Shown piece after piece: positions 41,105-55,408 of a stretch of 64,000 nt of DNA. Every line of letters begins with the position of its first letter. The first letter of the stretch is position 1. Location: positions 1,065,658 through 1,129,657 of the forward strand of contig JAUPSS010000011.1 in NCBI GenBank assembly GCA_040285825.1. Direction: 5' to 3'. Origin of the DNA: Eukaryota sp. TZLM1-RC. Lineage: Eukaryota > Metamonada: BaSk clade. A model generated the notes under the pieces. It was not told the DNA's origin. It was given only the letters and a program-made list of their open reading frames with translations, and did not search any database. The position numbers were made by a program, and so were the translations under genes.

Positions 41105-42700
41105 CTGAAGCAATTATTTTATAAAAGTAATTGAGGGAATGCTTTTCATTATCTTTTGATATATAATTTTTGAACACAAATGGTCTTTTAAAAATCTTCA
41201 TAGATATTGAGACTTTTTCTCTAGTAATCAAGAGAGAAACAATAATATAATAAAAAATAAATAAATAATAGAAAAAAAAGTTAAATCGATTCTGTCAGGT
41301 ATTTTGGAAAAAATCGAAGAGCAACTTTTGGTTATTCAAGATTTAAAAATTGACAAACATTTAGCGTTTTCGGTCCTAAATGTGTGTTTTGGATCAAAAA
41401 TTAATCATCTTCTTCGTTCTTTATCTCCCACAATTTCTCATGATTTTGCACGTCAATTCAATTCTTTGAGAACAAATTTCTTAGGAAATTTAGTAGAAGT
41501 TTGTCCATCTAAAATTCCTTATCATGCATTTTTTAGTCCTAAATTTGGTGAAGTTGGTTTTTCAAAAGCAGAGTATTTATGCAAAAGTGCTTTTATTGGT
41601 GGTATGAAAAATTTTTCTTTTTGAATGGAAACATCGTTTTGAACATATTCCTTTAAATGAATCACATCCTTTATTAATTTCTCTTGAAAAAATGGTGCAA
41701 GAACTACCTGTTGATGTTTGGAATAGGAGTTTTCCTTCAAGTTTGCCTGCTGTGCCTTCGAGATCTTTCACCAATCTTCATCTTGCTGTTGTGAAATTAC
41801 AGAAGTCTGTTCTTATTGGTTTTGAAGACCTGGATTTTTCTAAACGACTTAGTGTGACTAAGATTAATAATCCCGTCTTTGCTGCCTTTTTATCAGACAT
41901 TCAGAACTGTACTAGTTTAATATCTCAGCAACCAAGGCCATTTGGTCTTCACTTAACAAATGAAGCTTGGAAACAAAACATGCGGTTGAGATTAGGGATG
42001 TATCCAATTGGTCTTTTGGATAATTCTTATTGTATTTGTAACAAAAAACCTACAGCCAATTTCCGTCATATTGTGAGCTGTAGAAAATTTCTCCAATATA
42101 GGTCAGTTCTTCATAATGCCATTCGTGATGTGACATATGAAATGTTTAAGTGTTGCAATTTTAGTTGCAAAGTAGAACCTTTGTTGAAGCATTATAGTGA
42201 TGATAATCTATTTAATTCATGTCGAGGTGATTCAATTGCTCCTTTTGTAGAGTCCTCCCATGTTGTTGTTGATTTCACTACAGTTGATCCCTTTGCTTTG
42301 GTTTATCGTGATGAAGTTTTACTTAGTACTAATGGTCATTTAAACAAGGCTGAAAATCGTAAGAGAGATAAATATACTGATATATTAAATGATTTAAATA
42401 AGAACCTTTATTCAAAGTTTTCGTTTGTTCTTTTTGCCTTTTCGATTTTTGGCAACATTGGACAATCTGACTTGAATTTCATCAATGATTTTGGTAATTT
42501 ATGTCGTTCAAGTGGTAAGAATTTTGCAGAAAATTTATGGAAAAATCGTATCATTTTCGCTTTGTACAGAAGTGTTCCCAAGTACTTGAGTTTAATGATG
42601 TCCAAACTTTATAAGGATTCATCAAGAGTTGGCGTGGAGAATTTAGTTTCTTATGTGTTTTAGTTTTTTTTATTTGATTCTTCGTAGAAAATGATAAAAT
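41105..42700 (+). mobile_element. LINE family C copy 1 of the duplicated block
   Basis: The coding frame 41304..41624 (RT-connection region: LNVCFGSKINHLLRSLSPTI, FFSPKFGEVGFSKAEYLCKS) shifts at a poly-T run near 41615 and continues as 41692..42663 through the knuckle CICNKKPTANFRHIVSC to NLVSYVF. The endonuclease core is SCRGDSIAPFVESSHVVVDF, with Leu to Ser next to the first Asp. The RT catalytic core is missing, so it is 5'-truncated. The paralogue at 58905..60480 has a different frameshift. Confidence 0.85.
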
Positions 42701-43320
42701 AATAATAATAGAAAAAAGACAGAAAATAAAAATTTCTTTTACAAAAAATAGGAAAAGGACAAATTTTTAATGAATGTATATAATCAAATAAATTCGAGAT
42801 AACCACAACACAAGTTAATGGTTCTGGAGATGATTAATCGTATCTTCATCACAATAAACTATTTCATTAACCAAATAATCAAATACATACACATATAAAA
42901 ATGGCTTTGGAAAATCAAATAAAAGCAAAATAAATTAAGGGTAATAGATTCATAGTTCACACATTTTAGAGAATGCAAATATGATGGATTTTGTACAATT
43001 CATTGTATCACATGATTAATTTAGAGGTAACTGAACGGTTTTACAAGCTCAGTACTTCAGAGATGAGCTCAGAGTTGATTTCAAATCATCTCTATGATTC
43101 AAGAAATATTGTTTGGTTATTGTGATTGATAAACTTATTTTACAATTTTGCATCGTATTATTGTCTTTGTACATATTATCCTCAAATTATAAAAATTAAA
43201 TAAAAAAATAATATGAAAATTAATAAATGATATAAAAGCTAATTATAATCCTCATCCTTCAAATGCTGTTACAGTTGACACTAAAATTTCTGCCGATACT
43301 ATTTACCAAGGATCATGATG
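42701..43320. other. AT-rich spacer of the duplicated block
   Basis: No gene seen. About 95 per cent identical by eye to 60482..61110. Confidence 0.5.
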
Positions 43321-44111
43321 TAGATATATTAGTTGTTTCACTTTCAACCAAAGTTTTCCAGATTTATCAAAGGTCACCCACTCGATTGTTGGCACAATGA
43401 CTTTCAACTACTTGTGACTCTTGACACCAAGGAGTTGAAACCTATTTCAAGATACCTTGAAACTTTATTGAAAATTTTACAGTTCTCAACTGTGTGTGTT
43501 TGTTATGAACAAATCACTCGTTACTGAGTACCGCTCCCTACAATCAAACCAACAGTTCTTCACAGTTTCTCTTGTTGATAACAACATCTACCTTTGGAGA
43601 GTTGTGATCAAGACCTGTTGCTTTGATTCGAGTTCACCACTGTATCAACATCTGTCATCAACTGGTACTCAAGGTGTGCTTCTAGAGCTTAAGTTTATTC
43701 AGTCCTACACATCAGTCACTCGATCCCCGCCCTGGTGTCGTATCATTTCTCCAAAGCTATCTGGTGGAGGCATTTACCAAGGATCTGTTTGGTGGGAATG
43801 ATTTTATGACACAAACAGAACAGTGGAATACAACATGGAAAACTTACTGGTTGAGTTTGCTCATGTGTTGAGTGTTGAGTGGAGAGCAACTTTCAATGGT
43901 ATGGCAGAATGGTCAGTGCAAGAAGCCAAGAAAGGAGAACAGTTCATACTTGGTGCTCACACAGACTGGAAACAAACAGCCTTTGTGTAGTGTTAATACA
44001 GGAAGTTGGGATAAGGTTTTTGTTTCATCAAATATGTTATTGACTAATAATGCGAGTAGTGAGTCTGCCATTGATGAAATGTCACAAACTTACTCAATTT
44101 GTGAAAAGTAA
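43321..44111 (+). pseudogene. UBE2Q-like ubiquitin-conjugating (E2) pseudogene, copy 1
   Basis: Frames 43333..43527, 43496..43801 and 43872..44111 together give a UBC-type fold: VTEYRSLQ, FFTVSLVDNNIYLWRVVIKT, the SPPWCRIISP motif and GGGIYQGSVWWE, then (after TGA at 43799) FYDTNRTVEYNMENLLVEFA. In E2 enzymes of the UBE2Q group the active Cys lies in a GGA(L/I)CMEL-type segment; here that position is Trp (VWWE). Frameshifts also break the N-terminal and C-terminal parts. Copy 2 (61110..61827) keeps the Cys. Confidence 0.6.
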
Positions 44112-44580
44112 CTTTGAAGGCTTGTCGAATCAACTTATGCTCTAAGACTTTATGTGCAATTTTACATTACACGTCTACAACCTGGTGGTTGAGGTGTATT
44201 TAAAATTTCGTCAATAGTAAAATCAATCGATTATTTTGGAGCTGCAAGGTAGCGTTGGTGACAACTAGAAAGTTGTTTAGATAGATTTGCCAACTTGTTT
44301 TTCTTAATGTGGATGAACCAAATTTGAAGAGAAATCTTGCTAGATTACACAATTTTCAAAACACAGTTTGCTACACAGTTTGAAATACAGTGTGAGTCAT
44401 TAAATGATGACTTGACAACAATAAAAGAAATATCGTGTAATTGGTCAACACAGTGGTGATCACATGTCCTGGTTGAATCAAATTGTTTAGGCATATTGGT
44501 ATTTCATTGTTTTCAATAGCCTTGTATGAATTGTTGCTTTTCGTTTCACATAGTAATATAGAATAACTGATATCTTAATA
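44112..44580. other. Spacer of the duplicated block
   Basis: No gene recognised; closely matched by 61830..62345. Confidence 0.5.
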
Positions 44581-45499
44581 CCGTGTTAATAGGGCTTTCT
44601 GATGAAAAGTATATTGAGTATTTAATCAACAACAACTTTGTTTTGCAAACTTTTTGATTGATCTTGAAGACAGTTGCTCAAGTTGCCTAATCTCCCAAAT
44701 TCCCAACATTTATGGCATTCTTCTTAATGATCACCAATGGACCACTGCAATGAGAATGAGATGTTTTCTATGGCCTTGTTCATTACCAAATGATTTAATT
44801 TGTCGCTGCAAGAGTGTTGTTACGCTTTCCCATATTTTAAACTGTAGGTATTTTATAACTTATCGCTCAATTGTTCATGACTCAGTTCGTGATCAATTAT
44901 ATGCCATGTGCAAAAGTTTCAATATAGAGGCATTTATTGAGCCACTAGTACGTAAGCTGTCTTCAGATCAAATTGATGATCCCTTGGGTAAAAGGAGGGC
45001 AGATTAAGTAGCTCCAGGGATCGATGGTGTTCTCAATGTTGTAGATGTTGTCTCAGTTGATGTTTGCAAAAATTCTGCTGCTCGTTTAGTGTATTCCGCC
45101 CATTCGCCGCTGTCTAACGCCGAAAAAAAGAAGATAAAAAATATGAAGAACCTTTGGCACAATTAGGTAGAGTGGAACATGTGAAATATCAGTTTGTGCC
45201 GTTTGCAATTTCTCATTTTGGCAATATTGGACCTTCAGGGTTGCACTTTTTTGAAAATTTTAAAAAAGTGTTACTGAATAGGTCTGGTAAAACAATGAAC
45301 TCCACTTTCTGGTTAAATAGAATTGTTTTTTGCTTTTTCAAGTCTATTCCAACAATGATGTCAAAGGCACTTTTAGCTATTGGTGTAGAATATGAACGTC
45401 ATGCTGTGAGTAGGTTCAGTAATAGTGACGCTTGTTTGGAGGATCTTGAATTCAAGATGGGTTTTTTATCTCAATATATATTCCAGTTTTAAAAAAATC
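44581..45499 (+). mobile_element. LINE family A 3' fragment (duplicated block, copy 1)
   Basis: This contains SCLISQIPNIYGILLNDHQW, the knuckle CRCKSVVTLSHILNC, VRDQLYAMCKSFNI, then KRRAD followed by TAA at 45004 in place of Leu, and the C-terminal part 45154..45469 to DLEF(K). The stop at the endonuclease Asp motif is shared with the copy at 62346..63250. Confidence 0.85.
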
Positions 45500-46340
45500 A
45501 ACAACAAATTATCAAAAGCATTCCTGGCAATTGTTTGGATCAATCCAGACAATCTAAATGACTTCACATTCCAAATATTGAATGAATTGACTTTGTGTAG
45601 TTCGTGAAGAGGGTGATGGGTAAATATCCTTTTCATGTATGAAAAATTTACTGTTTGAGTGACAACTTCGTTTTGATCATATTCCTTTGAATGAATCACA
45701 TCCTTCATTAATTTTTCCTGAATACATAGTGCAGGAACTACCTGTTGATGTGTGGAATAGGAGTATTCCTTCATGTTTGCCTTCTGTACCTTCGAGATCT
45801 TTTACCAATGTTCATCTTGCTGTTGTGAAAATACAGAAGTCTGTTCTAATGGGTTTTGAAGACCTAGATTTTTTGAACGACTTAGTATGACTATGATTAA
45901 TAATCCGTCTTTGCTGCCTTTTTATCAGACATTCAGAACTGTACTAGTTTAATATCTCAGCAACCAAGGCCATTTGGTCTTCGCTTAACAAATGAAGCAT
46001 GGAAACAAAACATGCGGTTGAGATTAGGGATGTATCCAAGTGGTCTTTTGGATAATTCTTATTGCATTTGTAACAAAAAACCTACTGCCAATTTCCGTCA
46101 TATTGTGAGCTGTAGAAAATTTCTCCAATATAGGTCAGGTCATTTCTTCATAATGCAGTTTGTGATGTGGCATATGAGATGTTTAAGTGTTACAATTTTA
46201 GGTGCAAAGTAGAACCGTTGTTGAAGCATTATAGCGATAATAATCTATTTAATTCATGTCGGGGTGATTCAATTGCTCCTTTTCTGGAGTCCTCCCAAGT
46301 TGTTGTTGATTTCACTACAGTTGAAACCTTCGCTTTTATT
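45500..46340 (+). mobile_element. LINE family C fragment leading into the array
   Basis: This carries LPVDVWNRSIPSCLPSVPSR, the knuckle region CICNKKPTANFRHIVSC and, after a GGTCAGGT duplication near 46136, VRCKVEP-like endonuclease sequence. Frameshifts occur near 45875 and 46140. It is continuous with the first array unit at 46341. Confidence 0.8.
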
Positions 46341-49300
46341 TATCGTGATGATGTTTTACCTAGTGCTAATGGTCATTTAAACAAGGCTGAAGATCGTAAA
46401 AAGGATAAATATACTGAGATATTAAATGATTTAAATAAGAATCATTACTCAAAGTTTTCGTTTGTTCCATTTGCCTTTTCTATTTTTGTCAACATTGGAC
46501 AGTTCGCCTTGCATTTTATCAATGATTTTGGAAATTTGTGTCGTTCAAGTGGTAACAATTTTCGCTGTGTACAGAAGCGCTCCCAAATAATTTTGTTTCA
46601 TTTGTGCTTTAGTTTGATTTGATTCTGGGTAGAAAATCAATATTGTTGTTAAAAATACAGCAATTTCTCACAAAAGGAAATTTTTGCGAATAACATGCAA
46701 AATCAAGATCCACAAATACCGAAAATGCCCAATCTTCAGAATCACCCTCACTGATCAAGCACCATGCAGTCAGACCCGGAAATGGGAAAGGAAATGCTGG
46801 CTCCTACTTTGGGGTTCCCACTTTGATTTAGTGAGAAAGATTGGTAAAACTGTTCAACAGCGCTATTATGAAATTGGTCTTTCATTAGACATTTCTAAAT
46901 GTTTATTGATTGGTAGAGACTCCATGATTGGGTGAGTTGCATGTAGTTTTTATGTACCAGAAGTGACCAATTTGTGATCAAACTGTTTGTGAGATTGTGA
47001 GTGAGTAATGTTAGCTATGTGTTGCTTAGTTGTTCCAAACTTATGATTACATTTTCAATTGATTTTGTATATATTTAAATTAATTGAGTTCATTAATTTT
47101 TATAAACATTAAATGGTTAATAAATCCAAAAATCCAAAAGTTTGCAATTGAATGTTGAAACTCAATAAAACGTTTTTGTAAGCGTAAGAGTATCGTTTTT
47201 GATACGCGTTACTCTTATTTAAAATTAAGATGAAAATATTTGAGCACTAAAAAAACTACCAACATATCGATCATTTCTGTTTTTTGGAAGTATATAATTC
47301 AAAGCACTGTGGCATTTAAAGTTATTCTTCAAAATAATACAACTAATTTCTGCCGTTACCTCATTCCATCCAAATTGGTAAAAAGGTATCTCTGTTCTAG
47401 TGTTAAAAATCTATGGACACTCAAAAGCGGGGCAACACTTTGGTTAATTAAATTTAAGTCTTTTAAATTGAATATTTCGAAATTTGATCAGAAACAGCTT
47501 CTATTCGCCTTTTTTTATTTATCGCGATGATGTTTTACTTAGTACTAATGGTCATTTAAACAAGGCTGAAGATCGTAAAATGGATAAATATACTGAGATA
47601 TTAAGTGATTTAAATAAGAATCATTACTCAAAGTTTTCGTTTGTTTCATTTGCCGTTTCAATTTTTGTCAACATTGGACAGTTGGCCTTGCATTTTATCA
47701 ATGATTTTCGTAATTTGTGTCGTTCAAGTGGTAACAATTTTCGCTGTGTACAGAAGCGCTCCCAAATAATTTTGTTTCATTTGTGCTTTAGTTTGATTTG
47801 ATTCTGGGTAGAAAATCAATATTGTTGTTAAAAATACAGCAATTTCTCACAAAAGGAAATTTTTGCGAATAACATGCAAAATCAAGATCCACAAATACCG
47901 AAAATGCCCAATCTTCAGAATCACCCTCACTGATCAAGCACCATGCAGTCGGACCCGGAAAGTGGGAAAGGAAATGCTGGCTCCCACTTTGGGGTTCCCA
48001 CTTTGATTTAGTGAGAAAGATTGGTAAAACTGTTCAACAGCGCTATTATGAAATTGGTCTTTCATTAAACATTTCTAAATGTTTACTGATTGGTAGAGAC
48101 CCCATGATTGGGTGAGTTGCATGTAGTTTTTATGTACCAGATGTGACCAATTTGTGATCAAACTGTTTGTGAGATTGTGAGTGAGTAATGTTAGCTATGT
48201 GTTGCTTAGTCGTTCCAAACTTATGATTACATTTTCAATTGATTTTGTATATATTTAAATTAACTGAGTTCATTAATTTTTATAAACATTAAATGGTTAA
48301 TAAATGCAAAAATCCAAAAGTTTGCAATTGAATGTTGAAAACTCAATAAAACGTTTCTGTAAGCGTAAGAGTATCGTTTTTGATACGCGTTACTCTTATT
48401 TAAAATTAAGAAGAAAATATTTGAGCACTAAAAAAACTACCAACATATCGATCTTTTCTGTTTTTTGGAAGTATATAATTCAAAGCACTGTGGCATTTAA
48501 AGTTATGCTTCAAAATAATACAACTAATTTCTGCCGTTATCTCATTCCATCCAAATTGGTAAAAAGGTATCTCTGTTCTAGTGTTAAAAATCTATGGACA
48601 CTCAAAAGCGGGGCAACACTTTGGTTAATTAAATTTAAGTCTTTTAAATTGAATATTTCGAAATTTGATCAGAAACAGCTTCTATTCGCCTTTTTTTATT
48701 TATCGCGATGATGTTTTACTTAGTACTAATGGTCATTTAAACAAGGATGAAGATCGTAATAGAGATAAATATACTGAGATATTAAATGATTTAAATAAGA
48801 ATCATTACTCAAAGTTTTCGTTTGTTCCATTTGCCTTTTCTATTTTTGTCAACATTGGACAGTTCGCCTTGCATTTTATCAATGATTTTGGTAATTTGTG
48901 CCGTTCAAGTGTTAACAATTTTCGCTGTGTACAGAAGCGCTCCCAAATAATTTTGTTTTTTATGTGCTTTAGTTTGATTTGATTCTGGGTAGAAAATCAA
49001 TATTGTTGTTAAAAATACAGCAATTTCTCACAAAAGGAAATTTTTGCGAATAACATGCAAAATCAAGATCCACAAATACCGAAAATGCCCAATCTTCAGA
49101 ATCACCCTCACTGATCAAGCACCATGCAGTCACGGAAATGGGAAAGGAAATGCTGGCTCCTACTTTGGGGTTCCCACTTTGATTTAGTGAGAAAGATTGG
49201 TAAAACTGTTCAACAGCGCTATCATGAAATTGGTCTTTCATTAAACATTTCTAAATGTTTATTGATTGGTAGAGACTCCATGATTGGGTGAGTTGCATGT

Positions 49301-52300
49301 AGTTTTTATGTACCAGATGTGACCAATTTGTGATCAAACTGTTTGTGAGATTGTGAGTGAGTAATGTTAGCTATGTGTTGCTTAGTTGTTCCAAACTTAT
49401 GATTACATTTTCAATTGATTTTGTATATATTTAAATTGATTGAGTTCATTAATTTTTATAAACATTAAATGGTTAATAAATCCAAAAATCCAAAAGTTTG
49501 CAATTGAATGTTGAAACTCAATAAAACGTTTTTGTAAGCGTAAGAGTATCGTTTTTGATACGCGTTACTCTTATTTAAAATTAAGATGAAAATATTTGAG
49601 CACTAAAAAAACTACCAACATATCGATCTTTTCTGTTTTTTGGAAGTATATAATTCAAAGCACTGTGGTATTTAATGTTATTCTTCAAAATAATACAACT
49701 AATTTCTGCCGTTACCTCATTCCATCCAAATTGGTAAAAAGGTATCTCTGTTCTAGTGTTAAAAATCTATGGACACTCAAAAGCGGGGCAACACTTTGGT
49801 TAATTAAATTTAAGTCTTTTAAATTGAATATTTCGAAATTTGATCAGAAACAGCTTCTATTCGCCTTTTTTTTATTTATCGCGATGATGTTTTACTTAGT
49901 ACTAATGGTCATTTAAACAAGGCTGAAGATCGTAAAATGGATAAATATACTGAGATATTAAGTGATTTAAATAAGAATCATTACTCAAAGTTTTCGTTTG
50001 TTCCATTTGCCTTTTCTATTTTTGTCAACATTGGACAGTTCGCCTTGCATTTTATCAATGATTTTCGTAATTTGTGTCGTTCAAGTGGTAACAATTTTCG
50101 CTGTGTACAGAAGCGCTCCCAAATAATTTTGTTTCATTTGTGCTTTAGTTTGATTTGATTCTGGGTAGAAAATCAATATTGTTGTTAAAAATACAGCAAT
50201 TTCTCACAAAAGGAAATTTTTGCGAATAACATGCAAAATCAAGATCCACAAATACCGAAAATGCCCAATCTTCAGAATCACCCTCACTGATCAAGCACCA
50301 TGCAGTCGGACCCGGAAAGTGGGAAAGGAAATGCTGGCTCCCACTTTGGGGTTCCCACTTTGATTTAGTGAGAAAGATTGGTAAAACTGTTCAACAGCGC
50401 TATTATGAAATTGGTCTTTCATTAAACATTTCTAAATGTTTACTGATTGGTAGAGACTCCATGATTGGGTGAGTTGTATGTAGTTTTTATGTACCAGATG
50501 TGACCAATTTGTAATCAAACTGTTTGTGAGATTGTGAGTGAGTAATGTTAGCTATGTGTTGCTTAGTCGTTCCAAACTTATGATTACATTTTCAATTGAT
50601 TTTGTATATATTTAAATTAACTGAGTTCATTAATTTTTATAAACATTAAATGGTTAATAAATGCAAAAATCCAAAAGTTTGCAATTGAATGTTGAAAACT
50701 CAATAAAACGTTTTTGTAAGCGTAAGAGTATCGTTTTTGATACGCGTTACTCTTATTTAAAATTAAGATGAAAATATTTGAGCACTAAAAAAACTACCAA
50801 CATATCGATCTTTTCTGTTTTTTGGAAGTATATAATTCAAAGCACTGTGACATTTAAAGTTATTCTTCAAAATAATACAACTAATTTCTGCCGTTACCTC
50901 ATTCCATCCAAATTGGTAAAAAGGTATCTCTGTTCTAGTGTTAAAAATCTATGGACACTCAAAAGCGGGGCAACACTTTGGTTAATTAAATTTAAGTCTT
51001 TTAAATTGAATATTTCGAAATTTGATCAGAAACAGTTTCTATTCGCCTTTTTTTATTTATCGCGATGATGTTTTACTTAGTACTAATGGTCATTTAAACA
51101 AGGCTGAAGATCGTAAAAAGGATAAATACACAGAGATATTAAATGATTTAAATAAGAATCATTACTCAAAGTTTTCGTTTGTTCCATTGGCCTTTTCTAT
51201 TTTTGTCAACATTGGACAGTTCGCCTTGCATTTTATCAATGATTTTGGTAATTTGTGTCGTTCAAGTGGTAACAATTTTCGCTGTGTACAGAAGCGCTCC
51301 CAAATAATTTTGTTTCATTTGTGCTTTAGTTTGATTTGATTCTGGGTAGAAAATCAATATTGTTGTTAAAAATACAGCAATTTCTCACAAAAGGAAATTT
51401 TTGCGAATAACATGCAAAATCAAGATCCACAAATACCGAAAATGCCCAATCTTCAGAATCACCCTCACTGATCAAGCACCATGCAGTCGGACCCGGAAAG
51501 TGGGAAAGGAAATGCTGGCTCCCACTTTGGGGTTCCCACTTTGATTTAGTGAGAAAGGTTGGTAAAACTGTTCAACAGCGCTATTATGAAATTGGTCTTT
51601 CATTAAACATTTCTAAATGTTTACTGATTGGTAGAGACTCCATGATTGGGTGAGTTGCATGTAGTTTTTATGTACCAGATGTGACCAATTTGTGATCAAA
51701 CTGTTTGTGAGATTGTGAGTGAGTAATGTTAGCTATGTGTTGCTTAGTCGTTCCAAACTTATGATTACATTTTCAATTGATTTTGTATATATTTAAATTA
51801 ACTGAGTTCATTAATTTTTATAAACATTAAATGGTTAATAAATGCAAAAATCCAAAAGTTTGCAATTGAATGTTGAAAACTCAATAAAACGTTTTTGTAA
51901 GCGTAAGAGTATCGTTTTTGATACGCGTTACTCTTATTTAAAATTAAGATGAAAATATTTGAGCACTAAAAAAACTACCAACATATCGATCTTTTCTGTT
52001 TTTTGGAAGTATATAATTCAAAGCACTGTGGCATTTAATGTTATTCTTCAAAATAATACAACTAATTTCTGCCGTTACCTCATTCCATCCAAATTGGTAA
52101 AAAGGTATCTCTGTTCTAGTGTTAAAAATCTATGGACACTCAAAAGCGGGGCAACACTTTGGTTAATTAAATTTAAGTCTTTTAAATTGAATATTTCGAA
52201 ATTTGATCAGAAACAGCTTCTGTTCGCCTTTTTTTTATTTATCGCGATGATGTTTTACTTAGTACTAATGGTCATTTAAACAAGGCTGAAGATCGTAAAA

Positions 52301-55300
52301 TGGATAAATATACTGAGATATTAAGTGATTTAAATAAGAATCATTACTCAAAGTTTTCGTTTGTTCCATTTGCCTTTTCTATTTTTGTCAACATTGGACA
52401 GTTCGCCTTGCATTTTATCAATGATTTTGGTAATTTGTGTCGTTCAAGTGGTAACAATTTTCGCTGTGTACAGAAGCGCTCCCAAATAATTTTGTTTCAT
52501 TTGTGCTTTAGTTTGATTTGATTCTGGGTAGAAAATCAATATTGTTGTTAAAAATACAGCAATTTCTCACAAAAGGAAATTTTTGCGAATAACATGCAAA
52601 ATCAAGATCCACAAATACCGAAAATGCCCAATCTTCAGAATCACCCTCACTGATCAAGCACCATGCAGTCGGACCCGGAAAGTGGGAAGGAAATGCTGGC
52701 TCCCACTTTGGGGTTCCCACTTTGATTTAGTGAGAAAGGTTGGTAAAACTATTCAACAGCGCTATTATGAAATTGGTCTTTCATTAAACATTTCTAAATG
52801 TTTACTGATTGGTAGAGACTCCATGATTGGGTGAGTTGCATGTAGTTTTTATGTACCAGATGTGACCAATTTGTGATCAAACTGTTTGTGAGATTGTGAG
52901 TGAGTAATGTTAGCTATGTGTTGCTTAGTCGTTCCAAACTTATGATTACATTTTCAATTGATTTTGTATATATTTAAATTAACTGAGTTCATTAATTTTT
53001 ATAAACATTAAATGGTTAATAAATGCAAAAATCCAAAAGTTTGCAATTGAATGTTGAAAACTCAATAAAACGTTTTTGTAAGCGTAAGAGTATCGTTTTT
53101 GATACGCGTTACTCATATTTAAAATTAAGATGAAAATATTTGAGCACTAAAAAAACTACCAACATATCGATCTTTTCTGTTTTTTGGAAGTATATAATTC
53201 AAAGCACTGTGGCATTTAATGTTATTCTTCAAAATAATACAACTAATTTCTGCCGTTACCTCATTCCATCCAAATTGGTAAAAAGGTATCTCTGTTCTAG
53301 TGTTAAAAATCTATGGACACTCAAAAGCGGGGCAACACTTTGGTTAATTAAATTTAAGTCTTTTAAATTGAATATTTCGAAATTTGATCAGAAACAGCTT
53401 CTATTCGCCTTTTTTTTATTTATCGCGATGATGTTTTACTTAGTACTAATGGTCATTTAAACAAGGCTGAAGATCGTAAAATGGATAAATATACTGAGAT
53501 ATTAAGTGATTTAAATAAGAATCATTACTCAAAGTTTTCGTTTGTTCCATTTGCCTTTTCTATTTTTGTCAACATTGGACAGTTCGCCTTGCATTTTATC
53601 AATGATTTTCGTAATTTGTGTCGTTCAAGTGGTAACAATTTTCGCTGTGTACAGAAGCGCTCCCAAATAATTTTGTTTCTTATGTGCTTTAGTTTGATTT
53701 GATTCTGGGTAGAAAATCAATAATGGTGTTAAAAATACCGCAATTTCTCACAAAAGGAAATTTTTGCGAATAACATGCAAAATCAAGATCCACAAATACC
53801 GAAAATGCCCAATCTTCAGAATCACCCTCACTGATCAAGCACCATGCAGTCAGACCCGGAAAGTGGGAAAGGAAATGCTGGCTCCTACTTTGGGGTTCCC
53901 ACTTTGATTTAGTGAGAAAGATTGGTAAAACTGTTCAACAGCGCTATTATGAAATTGGTCTTTCATTAAACATTTCTAAATGTTTATTGATTGGTAGAGA
54001 CTCCATGATTGGGTGAGTTGCATGTAGTTTTTATGTACCAGATGTGACCAATTTGTGATCAAACTGTTTGTGAGATTGTGAGTGAGTAATGTTAGCTATG
54101 TGTTGCTTAGTCGTTCCAAACTTATGATTACATTTTCAATTGATTTTGTATATATTTAAATTAATTGAGTTCATTAATTTTTATAAACATTAAATGGTTA
54201 ATAAATCCAAAAATCCAAAAGTTTGCAATTGAATGTTGAAACTCAATAAAACGTTTTTGTAAGCGTAAGAGTATCGTTTTTGATACGCGTTACTCTTATT
54301 TAAAATTAAGATGAAAATATTTGAGCACTAAAAAAACTACCAACATATCGATCATTTCTGTTTTTTGGAAGTATATAATTCAAAGCACTGTGGCATTTAA
54401 AGTTATTCTTCAAAATAATACAACTAATTTCTGCCGTTACCTCATTCCATCCAAATTGGTAAAAAGGTATCTCTGTTCTAGTGTTAAAAATCTATGGACA
54501 CTCAAAAGCGGGGCAACACTTTGGTTAATTAAATTTAAGTCTTTTAAATTGAATATTTCGAAATTTGATCAGAAACAGCTTCTATTCGCTTTTTTTATTT
54601 ATCGCGATGATGTTTTACTTAGTACTAATGGTCTTTTAAACAAGGCTGAAGATCGTAAAAGAGATAAATAAACTGGGATATTAAATGATTTAAATAAGAA
54701 TCATTACTCAAAGTTTTCGTCTCTTCCATTTGCCTTTTCGATTTTTGGCAACATTGGACAGTTCGCCTTGGATTTTATCAATGATTTTGGTAATTTGTGT
54801 CGTTCAAGTGGTGAGAAGTTTGCAGGGAATTTATGGAAGATTCGCATCATTTTCGCTTTGTACAGAAGCCCAAATAATTTTGTTTCATATGTGCTTTAGT
54901 TTGATTTGATTTGATTCTGCGTAGAAAATCAATATTGTTGTTAAAATCACAGTAACAATTTCTCACAAAAGGAAATTTTTGCGAATAACATGCAAAATCA
55001 AGATCCACAAATACCGAAAATGCCCAATCTTCAGAATCACCCTCACTGATCAAGCACCATGCAGTCAGACCCGGAAAGTGGGAAAGGAAATGCTGGCTCC
55101 CACTTTGGGGTTCCCACTTTGATTTAGTGAGAAAGATTGGTAAAACTGTTCAACAGCGCTATTATGAAATTGGTCTTTCATTAAACATTTCTAACTGTTT
55201 ATTGATTGGTAGAGACTCCATGATTGGGTGAGTTGCATGTAGTTTTTATGTACCAGATGTGACCAATTTGTGATCAAACTGTTTGTGAGATTGTGAGTGA

Positions 55301-55408
55301 GTAATGTTAGCTATGTGTTGCTTAGTCGTTCCAAACTTATGATTACATTTTCAATTGATTTTGTATATATTTAAATTAATTGAGTTCATTAATTTTTATA
55401 AACATTAA

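Noticed and set aside
48969-49241. Minus-strand 68-90 codon ORFs in every array unit
   Set aside because: They overlap the LINE tail and hairpin antisense and vary with small indels; no protein features.
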